The translations under genes and the position numbers were made by a program. Positions 1 through 8,095 of a DNA stretch of 15,510 bases are shown piece after piece. Origin of the DNA: JBBECF01 sp040881945 (lineage in GTDB: Bacteria; Pseudomonadota; Alphaproteobacteria; Dongiales; Dongiaceae); NCBI GenBank assembly GCA_040881945.1, contig JBBECF010000164.1, forward strand, positions 1 to 15,510. Direction: 5' to 3'. How positions within the stretch are numbered: the first letter of the stretch is position 1; every line of letters starts with the position of its first letter. The notes beneath the pieces were generated by a model. That model saw only the letters and a list, made by a program, of their open reading frames with translations. It had not been told where the DNA came from and made no database searches.

Positions 1-43
1 GGTCTATCCTGTTACCTATGTAGCCGGTTTGGACCGGTCCCCT

Positions 44-67
44 CCCTCTCCCACGTCGGGGAGAGGG
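44..67. repeat. Short intergenic hairpin, CCCTCTCCC type
   Basis: A perfect 9-bp inverted repeat, CCCTCTCCC (44-52) and GGGAGAGGG (59-67), encloses a 6-nt loop. From general knowledge, CCCTCTCCC/GGGAGAGGG hairpins are a common dispersed intergenic repeat in GC-rich Proteobacteria. No T-tract follows on either strand, so I do not call it a terminator. Confidence 0.55.
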
Positions 68-85
68 CGGTTTAGGGGAATCTCG

Positions 86-116
86 GGGAATTAAGTATTG
101 TGTCCCCGTATCTCCC
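86..116 (+). repeat. Solo arm of the GGGGACACAATACTTAA repeat (copy A)
   Basis: Positions 91-107 read TTAAGTATTGTGTCCCC, the exact reverse complement of the arm found in the two inverted-repeat elements at 10595-10685 and 11030-11108. The flank CGTATCTCCC also matches the right-hand arms of those copies. No left arm or shared core (GCTGGACTCGGCG) is visible between 1 and 85, so this is a solo or degraded copy. It lies about 80 bp upstream of the hutU start. Confidence 0.7.
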
Positions 117-195
117 GCATATGTCGCGGACGCCGGCGCTCTCGACCCTGCCGGACAACCCGTCTATACAAGGCCCCAGGACGGAAGAGGCGGGA

Positions 196-1872
196 ATGAC
201 CGATCTGGTCCGCATCGACAACACGCGCCGCATCCGGGCGCCGCGGGGGTCCCGACTCAGCGCCAAGAGTTGGCTGACCGAGGCGCCGCTCAGGATGCTG
301 ATGAACAACCTCGACCCCGAAGTCGCCGAGAAGCCCGACGAGCTGGTCGTCTATGGCGGCATCGGCCGGGCGGCGCGCGACTGGCGCTGCTACGACCGGA
401 TCGTCGAGGCGTTGCGCGACCTGGAGCGCGACGAGACGCTGCTGATCCAGTCCGGCAAGCCGGTCGGCGTGTTCCGCACGCACCCCGACGCGCCGCGCGT
501 GCTGCTCGCCAACTCCAACCTGGTGCCGCACTGGGCGACCTGGGAGAAATTCCACGAGCTCGACCGCGCCGGGCTGATGATGTACGGCCAGATGACCGCC
601 GGGTCGTGGATTTATATCGGCAGCCAGGGCATCGTCCAGGGCACCTACGAGACCTTCGTCGAGATGGGCCGCCGGCATTACGGCGGCAACCTGCGCGGCA
701 AGTGGATCCTGACCGGCGGGCTGGGCGGCATGGGCGGGGCGCAACCGCTCGCCGCCACCATGGCCGGCGCCTCGATGCTGGCGGTCGAATGCCGGCCGGG
801 CCGCATCGAGCGGCGGCTCGAGACCGGCTATCTCGACCGCCGCGCCGAAGATCTCGACGAGGCCTTGGAGATCGTGCGCGGCGCCTGCGCCAAGGGCGAG
901 GCGGTGTCGGTCGGGCTGCTCGGCAACGCCGCCGAGTTGTTCCCGGAGCTGGCGCGCCGCGGCATCCGCCCCGACGCCGTCACCGACCAGACGTCGGCGC
1001 ACGATCCGCTGCACGGCTATCTGCCGGCCGGCTGGACGCTCGACCGCTGGGAACGGCTGCAAACGAGCGAGCCCGCAGCCGTGATCGACGCCGCCACGGA
1101 CTCGATGGCAGTCCAGGTACGGGCCATGCTGGAGTTCCACCGCCGGGGCGTGCCCGTCTTCGATTACGGCAACAACATCCGCCAGATGGCGCTGGAGAAG
1201 GGCGTCGCCGACGCCTTCGCCTTCCCCGGCTTCGTCCCGGCCTATATCCGGCCGCTGTTCTGCCGCGGCGTCGGCCCGTTCCGCTGGGTGGCGCTGAGCG
1301 GCGACCCGGAAGACATCTACAAGACCGACGCACGGGTCAAGCAGCTCATCCCCGACGACCGGCATCTGCACAACTGGCTCGACATGGCGCGGGCGCGCAT
1401 CCGCTTCCAGGGCCTGCCGGCGCGCATCTGCTGGGTGGGCTTGGGCGACCGCGACCGGCTCGGCCTCGCCTTCAACGAGATGGTGGCCGCCGGCGAGGTC
1501 TCGGCGCCGATCGTGATCGGCCGCGACCACCTCGATTCCGGCTCGGTCGCCAGCCCGAACCGCGAGACCGAGGCGATGCGCGACGGGTCGGACGCGGTCT
1601 CCGACTGGCCGCTCCTGAACGCGCTTCTGAACACCGCCTCGGGCGCCACCTGGGTCAGCCTGCACCACGGCGGCGGCGTCGGCATGGGGTTCTCGCAGCA
1701 CGCCGGCATGGTCATCGTCGCCGACGGCACGATCGAGGCGGCGCGACGGCTCGAACGCGTGCTGACCAACGACCCGGCGAGCGGCGTCATGCGCCACGCC
1801 GACGCCGGCTACGAAGACGCCATCGCCTGCGCGCGGGCGCACGACCTCAATCTGCCGATGGTGGAGGGGTAA
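196..1872 (+). CDS. hutU: Urocanate hydratase (urocanase)
   Basis: HutU (EC 4.2.1.49) converts urocanate to 4-imidazolone-5-propionate, the second step of histidine degradation, using a tightly bound NAD+ in the cytoplasm. The 558-residue product has the usual family length. It shows the N-terminal LTEAPLRMLMNNLDP block, a glycine-rich NAD-binding GGLGGMGGAQ near residues 174-183, FCRGVGPFRW near 355-364, and the urocanase signature FQGLPARICW at about 404-413. I start at the ATG at 196: it follows a GAGGCGGGA ribosome-binding site and begins at the conserved region, whereas the longer reading from 100 runs into the copy A repeat. No hutH, hutI, hutG, hutF or hutC is in the window, so it is isolated here. 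Its stop is 4 bp from the stop of the convergent efflux operon. Confidence 0.97.
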   Translation: MTDLVRIDNTRRIRAPRGSRLSAKSWLTEAPLRMLMNNLDPEVAEKPDELVVYGGIGRAARDWRCYDRIVEALRDLERDETLLIQSGKPVGVFRTHPDAPRVLLANSNLVPHWATWEKFHELDRAGLMMYGQMTAGSWIYIGSQGIVQGTYETFVEMGRRHYGGNLRGKWILTGGLGGMGGAQPLAATMAGASMLAVECRPGRIERRLETGYLDRRAEDLDEALEIVRGACAKGEAVSVGLLGNAAELFPELARRGIRPDAVTDQTSAHDPLHGYLPAGWTLDRWERLQTSEPAAVIDAATDSMAVQVRAMLEFHRRGVPVFDYGNNIRQMALEKGVADAFAFPGFVPAYIRPLFCRGVGPFRWVALSGDPEDIYKTDARVKQLIPDDRHLHNWLDMARARIRFQGLPARICWVGLGDRDRLGLAFNEMVAAGEVSAPIVIGRDHLDSGSVASPNRETEAMRDGSDAVSDWPLLNALLNTASGATWVSLHHGGGVGMGFSQHAGMVIVADGTIEAARRLERVLTNDPASGVMRHADAGYEDAIACARAHDLNLPMVEG

Positions 1873-1876
1873 GGCG

Positions 1877-4800
1877 CTATTCCGCCGCGCCCGGCGCCTC
1901 GGCCGGGGCCGCCGCGACCGTCCGGCGCCCGGCGACCAGCGTGTAGACCGTCGGGATCACGAACAGCGTGAACAGCGTGCCGACGAGCAGGCCGCCGACG
2001 ATCACCCAGCCGATCTGCTGCCGGCCTTCCGCCCCGGCGCCTGCGGCGAGCGCCAGCGGCACCGCGCTCAGCACCATCGCGCCGGTCGTCATCAGGATCG
2101 GGCGCAGGCGCAGGACGGCGGCCTCGAGCGCGGCGTCGCGGACGTCGCGGCCCTGGGCGCGGAGCTGGTTGGCGAATTCGACGATCAAAATCCCGTGCTT
2201 CGTGATCAGCCCGATCAGCGTGATCAGCCCGACCTGGCTGTAGATGTTCAGCGTGCCGCCGCCCCATTGCAACGCGAACAAGGCCCCGGCGACCGACAGC
2301 GGCACCGTCAGCATGATGATGAAGGGATCGATGAAGCTTTCGAACTGCGCCGCCAGCACCAGATAGATGAACGCCAGCGCCAGTCCGAAGATGAGCAGCA
2401 GGCCGGCGCTCGCCTCCTTGAACTCGCGCGTCTGGCCGGCGTATTCGATCTGCTCGGTGGCCGGCAGGACCGCCGCCGCGGTCGCGTCCATGAAGGTTAG
2501 CGCCTCGCCCAGCGTGTAGCCCGGCGCCAAGCCGGCACTGATCGTCGCCGAGCGGCGCTGGTTGAAGTGGTTGAGCTCGCGCGGCGCGACCGTTTCCTCG
2601 ACGCGCACGAGATTGGCGAGCGCGACCATCTCGCCGGTCCCGGCGCGGACATGGATGCGCATGAGGTCGTCGGGATCGCGCCGGTCGCTTCGCGTCGTCT
2701 GCACGATCACGTCGTACTGCTCGCCCTCGCGCTTGAAGCGCGTCACCTGGCGGCCGCCCAGCATGGATTCGAGGACGCGGCCGATGGTTTCCACCGGGAC
2801 GCCCAGGTCGGCCGCCTTGTCGCGGTCGATGACGAGGCGGAGCTGCGGCTTGTTCAGCTTGAGGTCGCTGTCGACGTTGAACAGGAGCGGGTTCTTGGCC
2901 GCCTCGGCCATGAAGCGGTCGACGACCGCCTCCAGCTCAACATAGGGGCGCGAGGTCTGAATCACGATCTGGACCGGCTGGTCGAAGCCCTGCCCAAGCG
3001 GCGGCGGGTTGATGGGAAAGGCAAGAATGCCGGGGATGCCGAACATCGGCCCGCCCAGCTCGGCCGCGATCTCCTGCTGCGAGCGCGCGCGTTCCTCCCA
3101 CGGATCGAGCTTGACGAAGGAGATGATCATCGACACCAGCGGCCAGCCCGCGACGACGAAATAGCGGTCGACCTCCGGCACCTCGCCATAGATCGCCTCG
3201 AGCCGCCGGGCGTAGCCGTCGGTGTAGTCGATGGTCGCGCCCTCGGGGCCGAGGCCCATGCCGACGATGGTGCTCTGGTCCTCGACCGGCGCCAGCTCCG
3301 ACTTCAGGCTGGCAAAGGGAATGTAGCTGCTCGCCGCCACCGCCAGGCCGGCGAGGAGCACGAGCGGGCGGACCCGGAGCGCGCCGCCGAGCGCCGCGCG
3401 ATAGCCCCGCGTCACGCCCTGGAGCGCCCCGTCGATCAGGCGATAGACGAGGCCGTGCCGGGTTTCGTGGCGCAGCAGCTTCGAGCACATCATCGGCGTC
3501 AGGGTAAGCGCGACGAACCCCGAAACCAGCACCGCGCCGGCGAGCGTCCAGGCGAATTCGGTGAACAGGCGGCCGGTCGTTCCCGTCAAAAAGCCGATCG
3601 GGGCGAAGACGGCGGCGAGCGTGAGCGTCATGGCGACGACGGCGAAGCCGATCTCGCGGCTGCCGACGAAGGCGGCCTGCACGACCGGCATGCCGCGCTC
3701 GACGTGCCGGAAGATGTTCTCGAGCATGACGATGGCGTCGTCGACGACGAGCCCGATCGCCAGCACGATGGCGAGAAGCGTCAGCGTGTTGATGCTGAAC
3801 CCCAGGGCCTGCATCAGGGCGAAGGAGCCGATCAGCGCGACCGGAATGGTGACGACCGGGATCGCCGTCGCCCGCGGCGAGCGCAGAAACACGAAGATGA
3901 TCAGGATGACCAGGGCGACGGCCTCGGCGATCGTGCGATAGACGTTGGCGATCGATCGCTCGATATAGACGGAGCTGTCGTGGCCGACCGCCACCTCCAT
4001 GCCGTCGGGCAGGCTGGCGAGGACACGCGGCAGCTCGTCGGCGACCGCGTGCGATACGTCGAGCGGATTGGCGGTCGCCTGCTTGACGACGCCGAGCGCG
4101 ATCGCGTCGCGGCCGTTATAGCGCACGATCAGCCGTTCGTCCGCCGGCCCGATCCGCGCCTCGCCGACGTCGCTGAGCCGGATCAGATAGCCGTTCGCCT
4201 GGCGCAGCACGAGGTCGTTGAACTCCGCCGGCGTGCGCAGGTCGGTCTCCGACAGCACCGTGAACTCGCGCTCCTCGCTCTCGATCCGGCCAGCCGGAAT
4301 CTCGACGTTCTGGCGACGCAGCGCGTCCTCGACGTCCTGCGGCGTCATGGCGTAGGCGGCGAGGCGCGCCGGGTCGAGCCAGATGCGCATCGAGAAGCGG
4401 CGCTCGCCCAGGATGCGGACCTCGGCGACGCCGGGCAGCGTCTGCAGCCGGTCCTTCACATAACGGTCGGCGTAGTCGGTGATCTCGATCGGCGTGTGGC
4501 GATCGCTGAAGAACGCCAGATAGATGATCGGCTGCGCGTCGGCCTCGACCTTCTGGATGATCGGTTCGTCGATTTCGTCCGGCAACAGGCCGCGCACCCG
4601 TCCGACCCGGTCGCGCACGTCGCTCGCCGCCGCGTCCGGGTCGCGGTCGAGCGTGAACTTGACGGTGATCTGGCTCGCCTCGGAGCGGCTGATCGACGAC
4701 ATGAAGTCGATCCCCTCGATGCCGCCGAGCGTGTCCTCGAGCACCTGCGTCACCTGGGTTTCGACGATTTCCGCGCCGGCCCCCTTGTAGGTCGTCTCCA

Positions 4801-4939
4801 CGTTCACGACCGGCGGATCGATGTTCGGGTATTCGCGCACCGTCAGGCGCGCATAGGACAACAGGCCGACGAGCACGAGCAACAGGCTGAGGACGGTCGC
4901 GAAGACGGGCCGCCGGATGCAGACGTCGGATATGACCAT
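1877..4939 (-). CDS. RND multidrug efflux permease (HAE1/AcrB family)
   Basis: Inner-membrane proton/drug antiporter of a tripartite efflux pump. At 1020 residues it has the family's usual length. It starts with the typical cytoplasmic tip and TM1 (MVISDVCIRRPVFATVLSLL), has a large periplasmic porter loop after each half's first membrane helix, and carries the paired aspartates of the proton relay in GLVVDDAIVMLEN (Asp400-Asp401). The matching lysine is in GLITKHGILIVEFAN (Lys914). All key charged residues are therefore present and the pump looks functional. It is the second gene of an operon, 3 bp after the adaptor gene. The GLITKHGILIVEFAN form resembles MexW/MuxB-like branches more than AcrB itself; this is inference. 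Substrate cannot be read from sequence. No outer-membrane TolC-like gene follows, so the pump must use a channel encoded elsewhere. Confidence 0.95.
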   Translation of the reverse strand: MVISDVCIRRPVFATVLSLLLVLVGLLSYARLTVREYPNIDPPVVNVETTYKGAGAEIVETQVTQVLEDTLGGIEGIDFMSSISRSEASQITVKFTLDRDPDAAASDVRDRVGRVRGLLPDEIDEPIIQKVEADAQPIIYLAFFSDRHTPIEITDYADRYVKDRLQTLPGVAEVRILGERRFSMRIWLDPARLAAYAMTPQDVEDALRRQNVEIPAGRIESEEREFTVLSETDLRTPAEFNDLVLRQANGYLIRLSDVGEARIGPADERLIVRYNGRDAIALGVVKQATANPLDVSHAVADELPRVLASLPDGMEVAVGHDSSVYIERSIANVYRTIAEAVALVILIIFVFLRSPRATAIPVVTIPVALIGSFALMQALGFSINTLTLLAIVLAIGLVVDDAIVMLENIFRHVERGMPVVQAAFVGSREIGFAVVAMTLTLAAVFAPIGFLTGTTGRLFTEFAWTLAGAVLVSGFVALTLTPMMCSKLLRHETRHGLVYRLIDGALQGVTRGYRAALGGALRVRPLVLLAGLAVAASSYIPFASLKSELAPVEDQSTIVGMGLGPEGATIDYTDGYARRLEAIYGEVPEVDRYFVVAGWPLVSMIISFVKLDPWEERARSQQEIAAELGGPMFGIPGILAFPINPPPLGQGFDQPVQIVIQTSRPYVELEAVVDRFMAEAAKNPLLFNVDSDLKLNKPQLRLVIDRDKAADLGVPVETIGRVLESMLGGRQVTRFKREGEQYDVIVQTTRSDRRDPDDLMRIHVRAGTGEMVALANLVRVEETVAPRELNHFNQRRSATISAGLAPGYTLGEALTFMDATAAAVLPATEQIEYAGQTREFKEASAGLLLIFGLALAFIYLVLAAQFESFIDPFIIMLTVPLSVAGALFALQWGGGTLNIYSQVGLITLIGLITKHGILIVEFANQLRAQGRDVRDAALEAAVLRLRPILMTTGAMVLSAVPLALAAGAGAEGRQQIGWVIVGGLLVGTLFTLFVIPTVYTLVAGRRTVAAAPAEAPGAAE

Positions 4940-4942
4940 CGC

Positions 4943-6028
4943 CTAGCCACCGGCCGCGGGCGCCACGTCGACGACGGGGACGCCGTCCTGAATCTTCATC
5001 TGGCCGGCTGTCACGACCACGTCGCCGGCGCCGACGCCGCCCAGAATTTCGACCTCGCCCGCCCGGCGCTGACCGAGCTTCACCTCGGTCAGGGCCGCCG
5101 CGCCGTCGACGACGCGGAAGACGAAATGCGAGTCGCCGCGCGGCACGATCGCCTGTTCCGGGACCAGCACGGCGTCGTCGCGTCGATCGACGAGCAGCGA
5201 CACGCGCGCGAACAGCCCCGGCCGCAGCCGGCCGTCGGCGTTGGGAATGCGGGCGCGCACCAGGATGCTGCGCCCCGCCGCGTCGATGCGCGGGTCGATC
5301 GCATAGACCTCGCCGTCGAAGCCCACGCCGGGAAAGGCGTCGACCTCGACGCGGATCGACTGTCCGGTCCGCAGCTCGTTCAGATGCAGCTCCGGAATCC
5401 GGAAATCGACCTTGATCGGATCGATGTCCTCGAGGTTGACGATGTCGCGGCCGGGCTCGACATAGTCGCCGGGGCTGACAAGGCGCAGCCCGAGCACGCC
5501 GTCGAACGGCGCCACGATGCGCATCTTGTCGAGCCGCGCCCGGGCGAGCGCGACGCTGGCTTCGTCGGCGCGCAATTGCGAGTCCGCCTCGTCCAAGGCG
5601 CGCTCGGTGCCGGCGCCGCGGCGGCGCAGCTCGTCCGCCCGCTCGAAGTTCTTGCGGCTCAAGGCGAGCCGGGCCTTGGCCTCGATCAATTCGGCGTCAT
5701 AGACCGACGCGTCGAGGGCGATCAGCACCGCCCCGGCCTCGACCGGGCTGCCCTCGGCGAAGTCGATGGTGGCGACGCGGCCGGCGATCTCCGGGCGAAT
5801 GACGACCGATTCGTTCGATTGCAGCGTCCCGATCGCGCCCACCGCGCGCGTCACCGTCCCCAGCCGCGCCGCCGCGGTTTCCACCGGGACCTGCATCGCC
5901 GGGGCTTGGGCCGGTGGCGTCGCCGCGATGGGGGCGACGCCGCGCGGCGCCCAATACCAATAGGCGCCGGCGCCGATCGCCGCCACCAAGACGGTCGCGG
6001 TCAGGGCCTGTCGTAGCAGCTTTCGCAT
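4943..6028 (-). CDS. RND efflux periplasmic adaptor subunit (HlyD/MFP family)
   Basis: Membrane fusion protein that bridges the RND permease to an outer-membrane channel. The 361-residue product has an N-terminal signal anchor (about residues 5-27) and a proline/alanine-rich linker (about 30-48). The first half of the lipoyl domain is near 73-108 (IRPEIAGRVATIDFAEGSPV). A short alpha-helical hairpin spans about 110-168, rich in E, A, R and L. The second lipoyl half is IVAPFDGVLGLRLVSPGDYV (171-190). Beta-barrel and membrane-proximal domains follow, including RLRPGLFARVSLLV (267-280) and VLVPEQAIVP (287-296). There is no lipobox cysteine. It is the first gene of the operon, with the permease 3 bp downstream. 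A strong Shine-Dalgarno is not visible before the ATG, so the start rests on the signal anchor. No regulator gene is adjacent. Confidence 0.93.
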   Translation of the reverse strand: MRKLLRQALTATVLVAAIGAGAYWYWAPRGVAPIAATPPAQAPAMQVPVETAAARLGTVTRAVGAIGTLQSNESVVIRPEIAGRVATIDFAEGSPVEAGAVLIALDASVYDAELIEAKARLALSRKNFERADELRRRGAGTERALDEADSQLRADEASVALARARLDKMRIVAPFDGVLGLRLVSPGDYVEPGRDIVNLEDIDPIKVDFRIPELHLNELRTGQSIRVEVDAFPGVGFDGEVYAIDPRIDAAGRSILVRARIPNADGRLRPGLFARVSLLVDRRDDAVLVPEQAIVPRGDSHFVFRVVDGAAALTEVKLGQRRAGEVEILGGVGAGDVVVTAGQMKIQDGVPVVDVAPAAGG

Positions 6029-6138
6029 GATCGGAAGGGGCTTGTCTGCAATCGTTCGAGGGGCCGTATCGACGTAATCTGGTTTCGCCGATGCGGCCTG
6101 TCAACATGGGGCGCCCAAGAATGACCGGGCGCGCCCGA

Positions 6139-6888
6139 TCATCGCGGCCCGCGGTCCCAGGGGCCGCGGCGGCGCTCCTGCACCCACGGGCTGTGCCGCG
6201 CCGCGCCGAACAGCTTCACGCCCGGCCGGCGCAGGACCAGGATCAGCGCGGCGCCGGCGGCGAAGCCGCCGATATGCGCCCAGACGGCGACGCCGCCGCC
6301 CGCCGAGGCCGGCGCCAGGGCGCCTTGGACGAACTGCAGGACGAACCACAGCCCGAGCACGTACAGCGCCGGCACATAGACGAGGCGGGTGAAGAAGCCG
6401 AGCGGGACCAGCACCATCACCTTGGCGTGCGGGAACAGCAGGAGATAGGCGCCGAGCACGCCGCCGATGGCGCCGCTCGCCCCGATCATCGGCACATCCG
6501 ACCCGGGGTCCGAGGCGATTTGGGCAAAGGCGGCGGCGACGCCGCACAGCAGATAGAACAGGATGAACCGGCCGTGCCCCAGGGCGTCCTCGACGTTGTT
6601 CCCGAAGATCCACAGATAGAGCATGTTGCCGGCCAGGTGCAGCACGCCGCCATGCAGGAACATCGAGGTGAGCACCGTCGCCTCGGCCGGAATCATGGCG
6701 ATCTCCGGCGGCAGCGCGCGCTCGCCGAACAGCACCGCGGGCACCAGCCCCAGCCCATAGACGACCCGGAGCTGCTCGTCCTCGGGCAGCGTGATCTGCC
6801 ACAGGAAGACCGCCGTCGCGGCGGCGATGATGCCGACGGTCACCACCGGCCTGAGCGTCGTCGGATTGTCGTCGTGCAGCGGAATCAT
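6139..6888 (-). CDS. Rhomboid family intramembrane serine protease
   Basis: Intramembrane serine protease that cuts transmembrane substrates inside the lipid bilayer. The 249-residue protein has about six hydrophobic helices starting near residue 14. Diagnostic motifs are FLHGGVLHLAGNMLYLWIFG (about 78-96; HLAGN with Asn88 matches the family's L1/TM2 region), the catalytic serine motif GASG (136-139, Ser138) and the catalytic histidine in WAHIGGFAAG (His205). Both members of the Ser-His dyad are present, so it should be active. The C-terminal tail is short and basic (ERRRGPWDRGPR). It is transcribed alone, with 110 bp to the efflux operon and 154 bp to the upstream gene. Substrates cannot be predicted. 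The start at the MIPLHDDN methionine is typical of alphaproteobacterial rhomboids. Confidence 0.93.
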   Translation of the reverse strand: MIPLHDDNPTTLRPVVTVGIIAAATAVFLWQITLPEDEQLRVVYGLGLVPAVLFGERALPPEIAMIPAEATVLTSMFLHGGVLHLAGNMLYLWIFGNNVEDALGHGRFILFYLLCGVAAAFAQIASDPGSDVPMIGASGAIGGVLGAYLLLFPHAKVMVLVPLGFFTRLVYVPALYVLGLWFVLQFVQGALAPASAGGGVAVWAHIGGFAAGAALILVLRRPGVKLFGAARHSPWVQERRRGPWDRGPR

Positions 6889-6947
6889 CTGCGGTCACGC
6901 GGCGCGGAACGACAAGTTCGCCATACACCGCCGCGGCCCCCCCCTGC

Positions 6948-6992
6948 TTCGACAGGCTCGAGCCATGAGGGCCGCATCTTGAGCTTGTCGAA
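6948..6992. repeat. TTCGACAGGCTC/GAGCTTGTCGAA inverted repeat
   Basis: TTCGACAGGCTC (6948-6959) pairs with GAGCTTGTCGAA (6981-6992) at 11 of 12 positions (one G-T type difference) around a 21-nt loop. This TTCGACAAGCTC-type sequence is a widespread dispersed intergenic repeat in alphaproteobacterial genomes (general knowledge). It sits between the rhomboid gene and the upstream secreted-protein gene, where it could form a hairpin in that gene's mRNA 3' end. Confidence 0.6.
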
Positions 6993-7042
6993 AGACGAGG
7001 CCCCGCTCGCACGATTGCGATGGCGGGAACCGGGGTCGCCGC

Positions 7043-7945
7043 TCAGCCGCCCGGCGCGATCGCGGCGGCCTCGACCGGCCGCAGCACGACCTTGATTTTT
7101 TGGCTGTTGCCGGCCTTCACCTCGAACGGCGTCTCGCCGGCCAGGCCGTCGGCGCGCGCCACCGCCACGTAGCGGCCCTCGCGCAACAGCAGCGGACCCG
7201 TCGACCCGACCCGCGCGGCGATGACTTCGCGCTCGCCGGCGGCGTTCGGCTTGGCGCGCTGGATTTCCCAGGCGACGTCGCCGGCGATCGCGGCGCCCGG
7301 GTCGGCGACCGCGCTCAGGGCGACCTTACCGGCGTATAAATTGACCGTGTACTTGTAGCTGTGGCCGGCGATCACCGGGACGACCAGGTCGGCGATGGTC
7401 GCGTCGTAGCGCGCCCGCACCAGATAGTGGCCGGCCGGCAGCACAAACTGGTGGACGGGCGCCACGACGACGGCCACCCGGTTGCGCTCGCTCGGCCCGC
7501 TCTTGGTGTAGCGATAGACCTCCCAGGTCACGTCGCCGGCGATCACCGGCGCCCCGACATGCGGGATCATGCCGAATCGCACATGGCCGGCGTCAAGGTT
7601 GACGACATGCGCGGACTCGGCGGCGCCGACGACGATCTCGTCGCGCACCTCCGTGTTGCCGTAGCGCGCCGTCACCGCGTAGCGGCCGGGCGCCAGGTCA
7701 AGCTGAGGGGCCGCCGCGCTCTGCGTCACGTCGGCCTGCGGGACGACGCCGCCGTCCAGCCGGCTGATCGTCCAGGCGATCGCCTCGCGCATCGGCTTCG
7801 CGCCGGTGGCGATGACCGCATGCAAGCGAAGCGTGGAGGTCGGGGCGACCGGCGGGGCCTTGGGAACCGCGGCCGTCTCGTCGGCCGCAGCGGCGCCGCA
7901 AACCAGGCCCGACGATAGCAGTGCCGCCCAGAATCGAACGCGCAT
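7043..7945 (-). CDS. Secreted protein with three tandem beta-rich repeats, function unknown
   Basis: I do not recognise a named family. The 300-residue product begins with a signal peptide (MRVRFWAALLSSGLVCGAAA; likely cleavage near residue 20). The only early cysteine (Cys16) is not in a proper lipobox. After a Pro/Ala linker come three repeats of about 82-86 residues: 39-120, 121-206 and 207-288. Each has the same order: an Ile/Val-rich strand, a W-x-I/V-x-R motif (AWTISR, TWEVYR, AWEIQR), an L-x-x-GRY/GHY-x-V-x-A-R turn (PGRYAVTAR, AGHYLVRAR, EGRYVAVAR) and an AG-x(6-9)-V-x-L ending. Repeats 2 and 3 also share a GA-x-x-AGDV motif before the Trp. The G-x-Y turn is reminiscent of PEGA and carboxypeptidase-regulatory-like beta-sandwiches. 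A periplasmic or surface scaffold role is inference. The ATG follows a GGGAGG ribosome-binding site and a plausible promoter at 7987-8015. Confidence 0.85.
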   Translation of the reverse strand: MRVRFWAALLSSGLVCGAAAADETAAVPKAPPVAPTSTLRLHAVIATGAKPMREAIAWTISRLDGGVVPQADVTQSAAAPQLDLAPGRYAVTARYGNTEVRDEIVVGAAESAHVVNLDAGHVRFGMIPHVGAPVIAGDVTWEVYRYTKSGPSERNRVAVVVAPVHQFVLPAGHYLVRARYDATIADLVVPVIAGHSYKYTVNLYAGKVALSAVADPGAAIAGDVAWEIQRAKPNAAGEREVIAARVGSTGPLLLREGRYVAVARADGLAGETPFEVKAGNSQKIKVVLRPVEAAAIAPGG

Positions 7946-7986
7946 ATCGCCCGCCCTCCCATCGCCGCCGACCCCATGGGAGTCCC

Positions 7987-8015
7987 TTTATACGGGATCC
8001 GCGCCCGGAAGTGAA
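7987..8015 (-). promoter_or_regulatory. Candidate sigma70 promoter of the repeat-protein gene
   Basis: On the minus strand TTCACT (8010-8015) is followed after exactly 17 bp by TATAAA (7987-7992). The -10 box matches 5 of 6 consensus bases and the -35 matches 4 of 6. The -10 lies 41 bp upstream of the ATG at 7945, in otherwise GC-rich DNA where TATAAA is rare. Confidence 0.5.
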
Positions 8016-8047
8016 GCGCTCCGCCGGGGCCGAGAAAGGTTTTCCGA

Positions 8048-8077
8048 GGGACCGCAAGGCGTTAACCACGCGGTCCC
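8048..8077. terminator. Candidate hairpin downstream of the amidotransferase gene
   Basis: GGGACCGC (8048-8055) and GCGGTCCC (8070-8077) form a perfect 8-bp GC-rich stem with a 14-nt loop. The stem starts 18 bp after the minus-strand stop codon at 8096-8098. The following minus-strand bases are TCGGAAAACC rather than a clean T-tract, so intrinsic termination is only possible, not clear. Confidence 0.35.
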
Positions 8078-8095
8078 AGGCCGCCCGCAGGCCGG

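Noticed and set aside
1..40. Possible insertion-sequence terminus (CCTGTTACCTATGTAGCCGG)
   Set aside because: It reminds me of terminal sequences of IS481-like elements, but no transposase or second end is in the window, so I cannot support it.
91..1842. A 583-codon open frame on the - strand
   Set aside because: It is antisense to hutU; its RGHNT ending simply comes from repeat copy A.
2567..6016. An 1149-codon open frame on the + strand
   Set aside because: It lies opposite the RND permease and adaptor genes, crosses both, and its product is a low-complexity R/D/A/H-rich string with no domain. It is an antisense artefact of high G+C.
6105..6138. GGGCGC/GCGCCC inverted repeat after the rhomboid gene as a terminator
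   Set aside because: Only six paired bases with a long loop and no T-tract; such pairs arise often in this GC-rich DNA.
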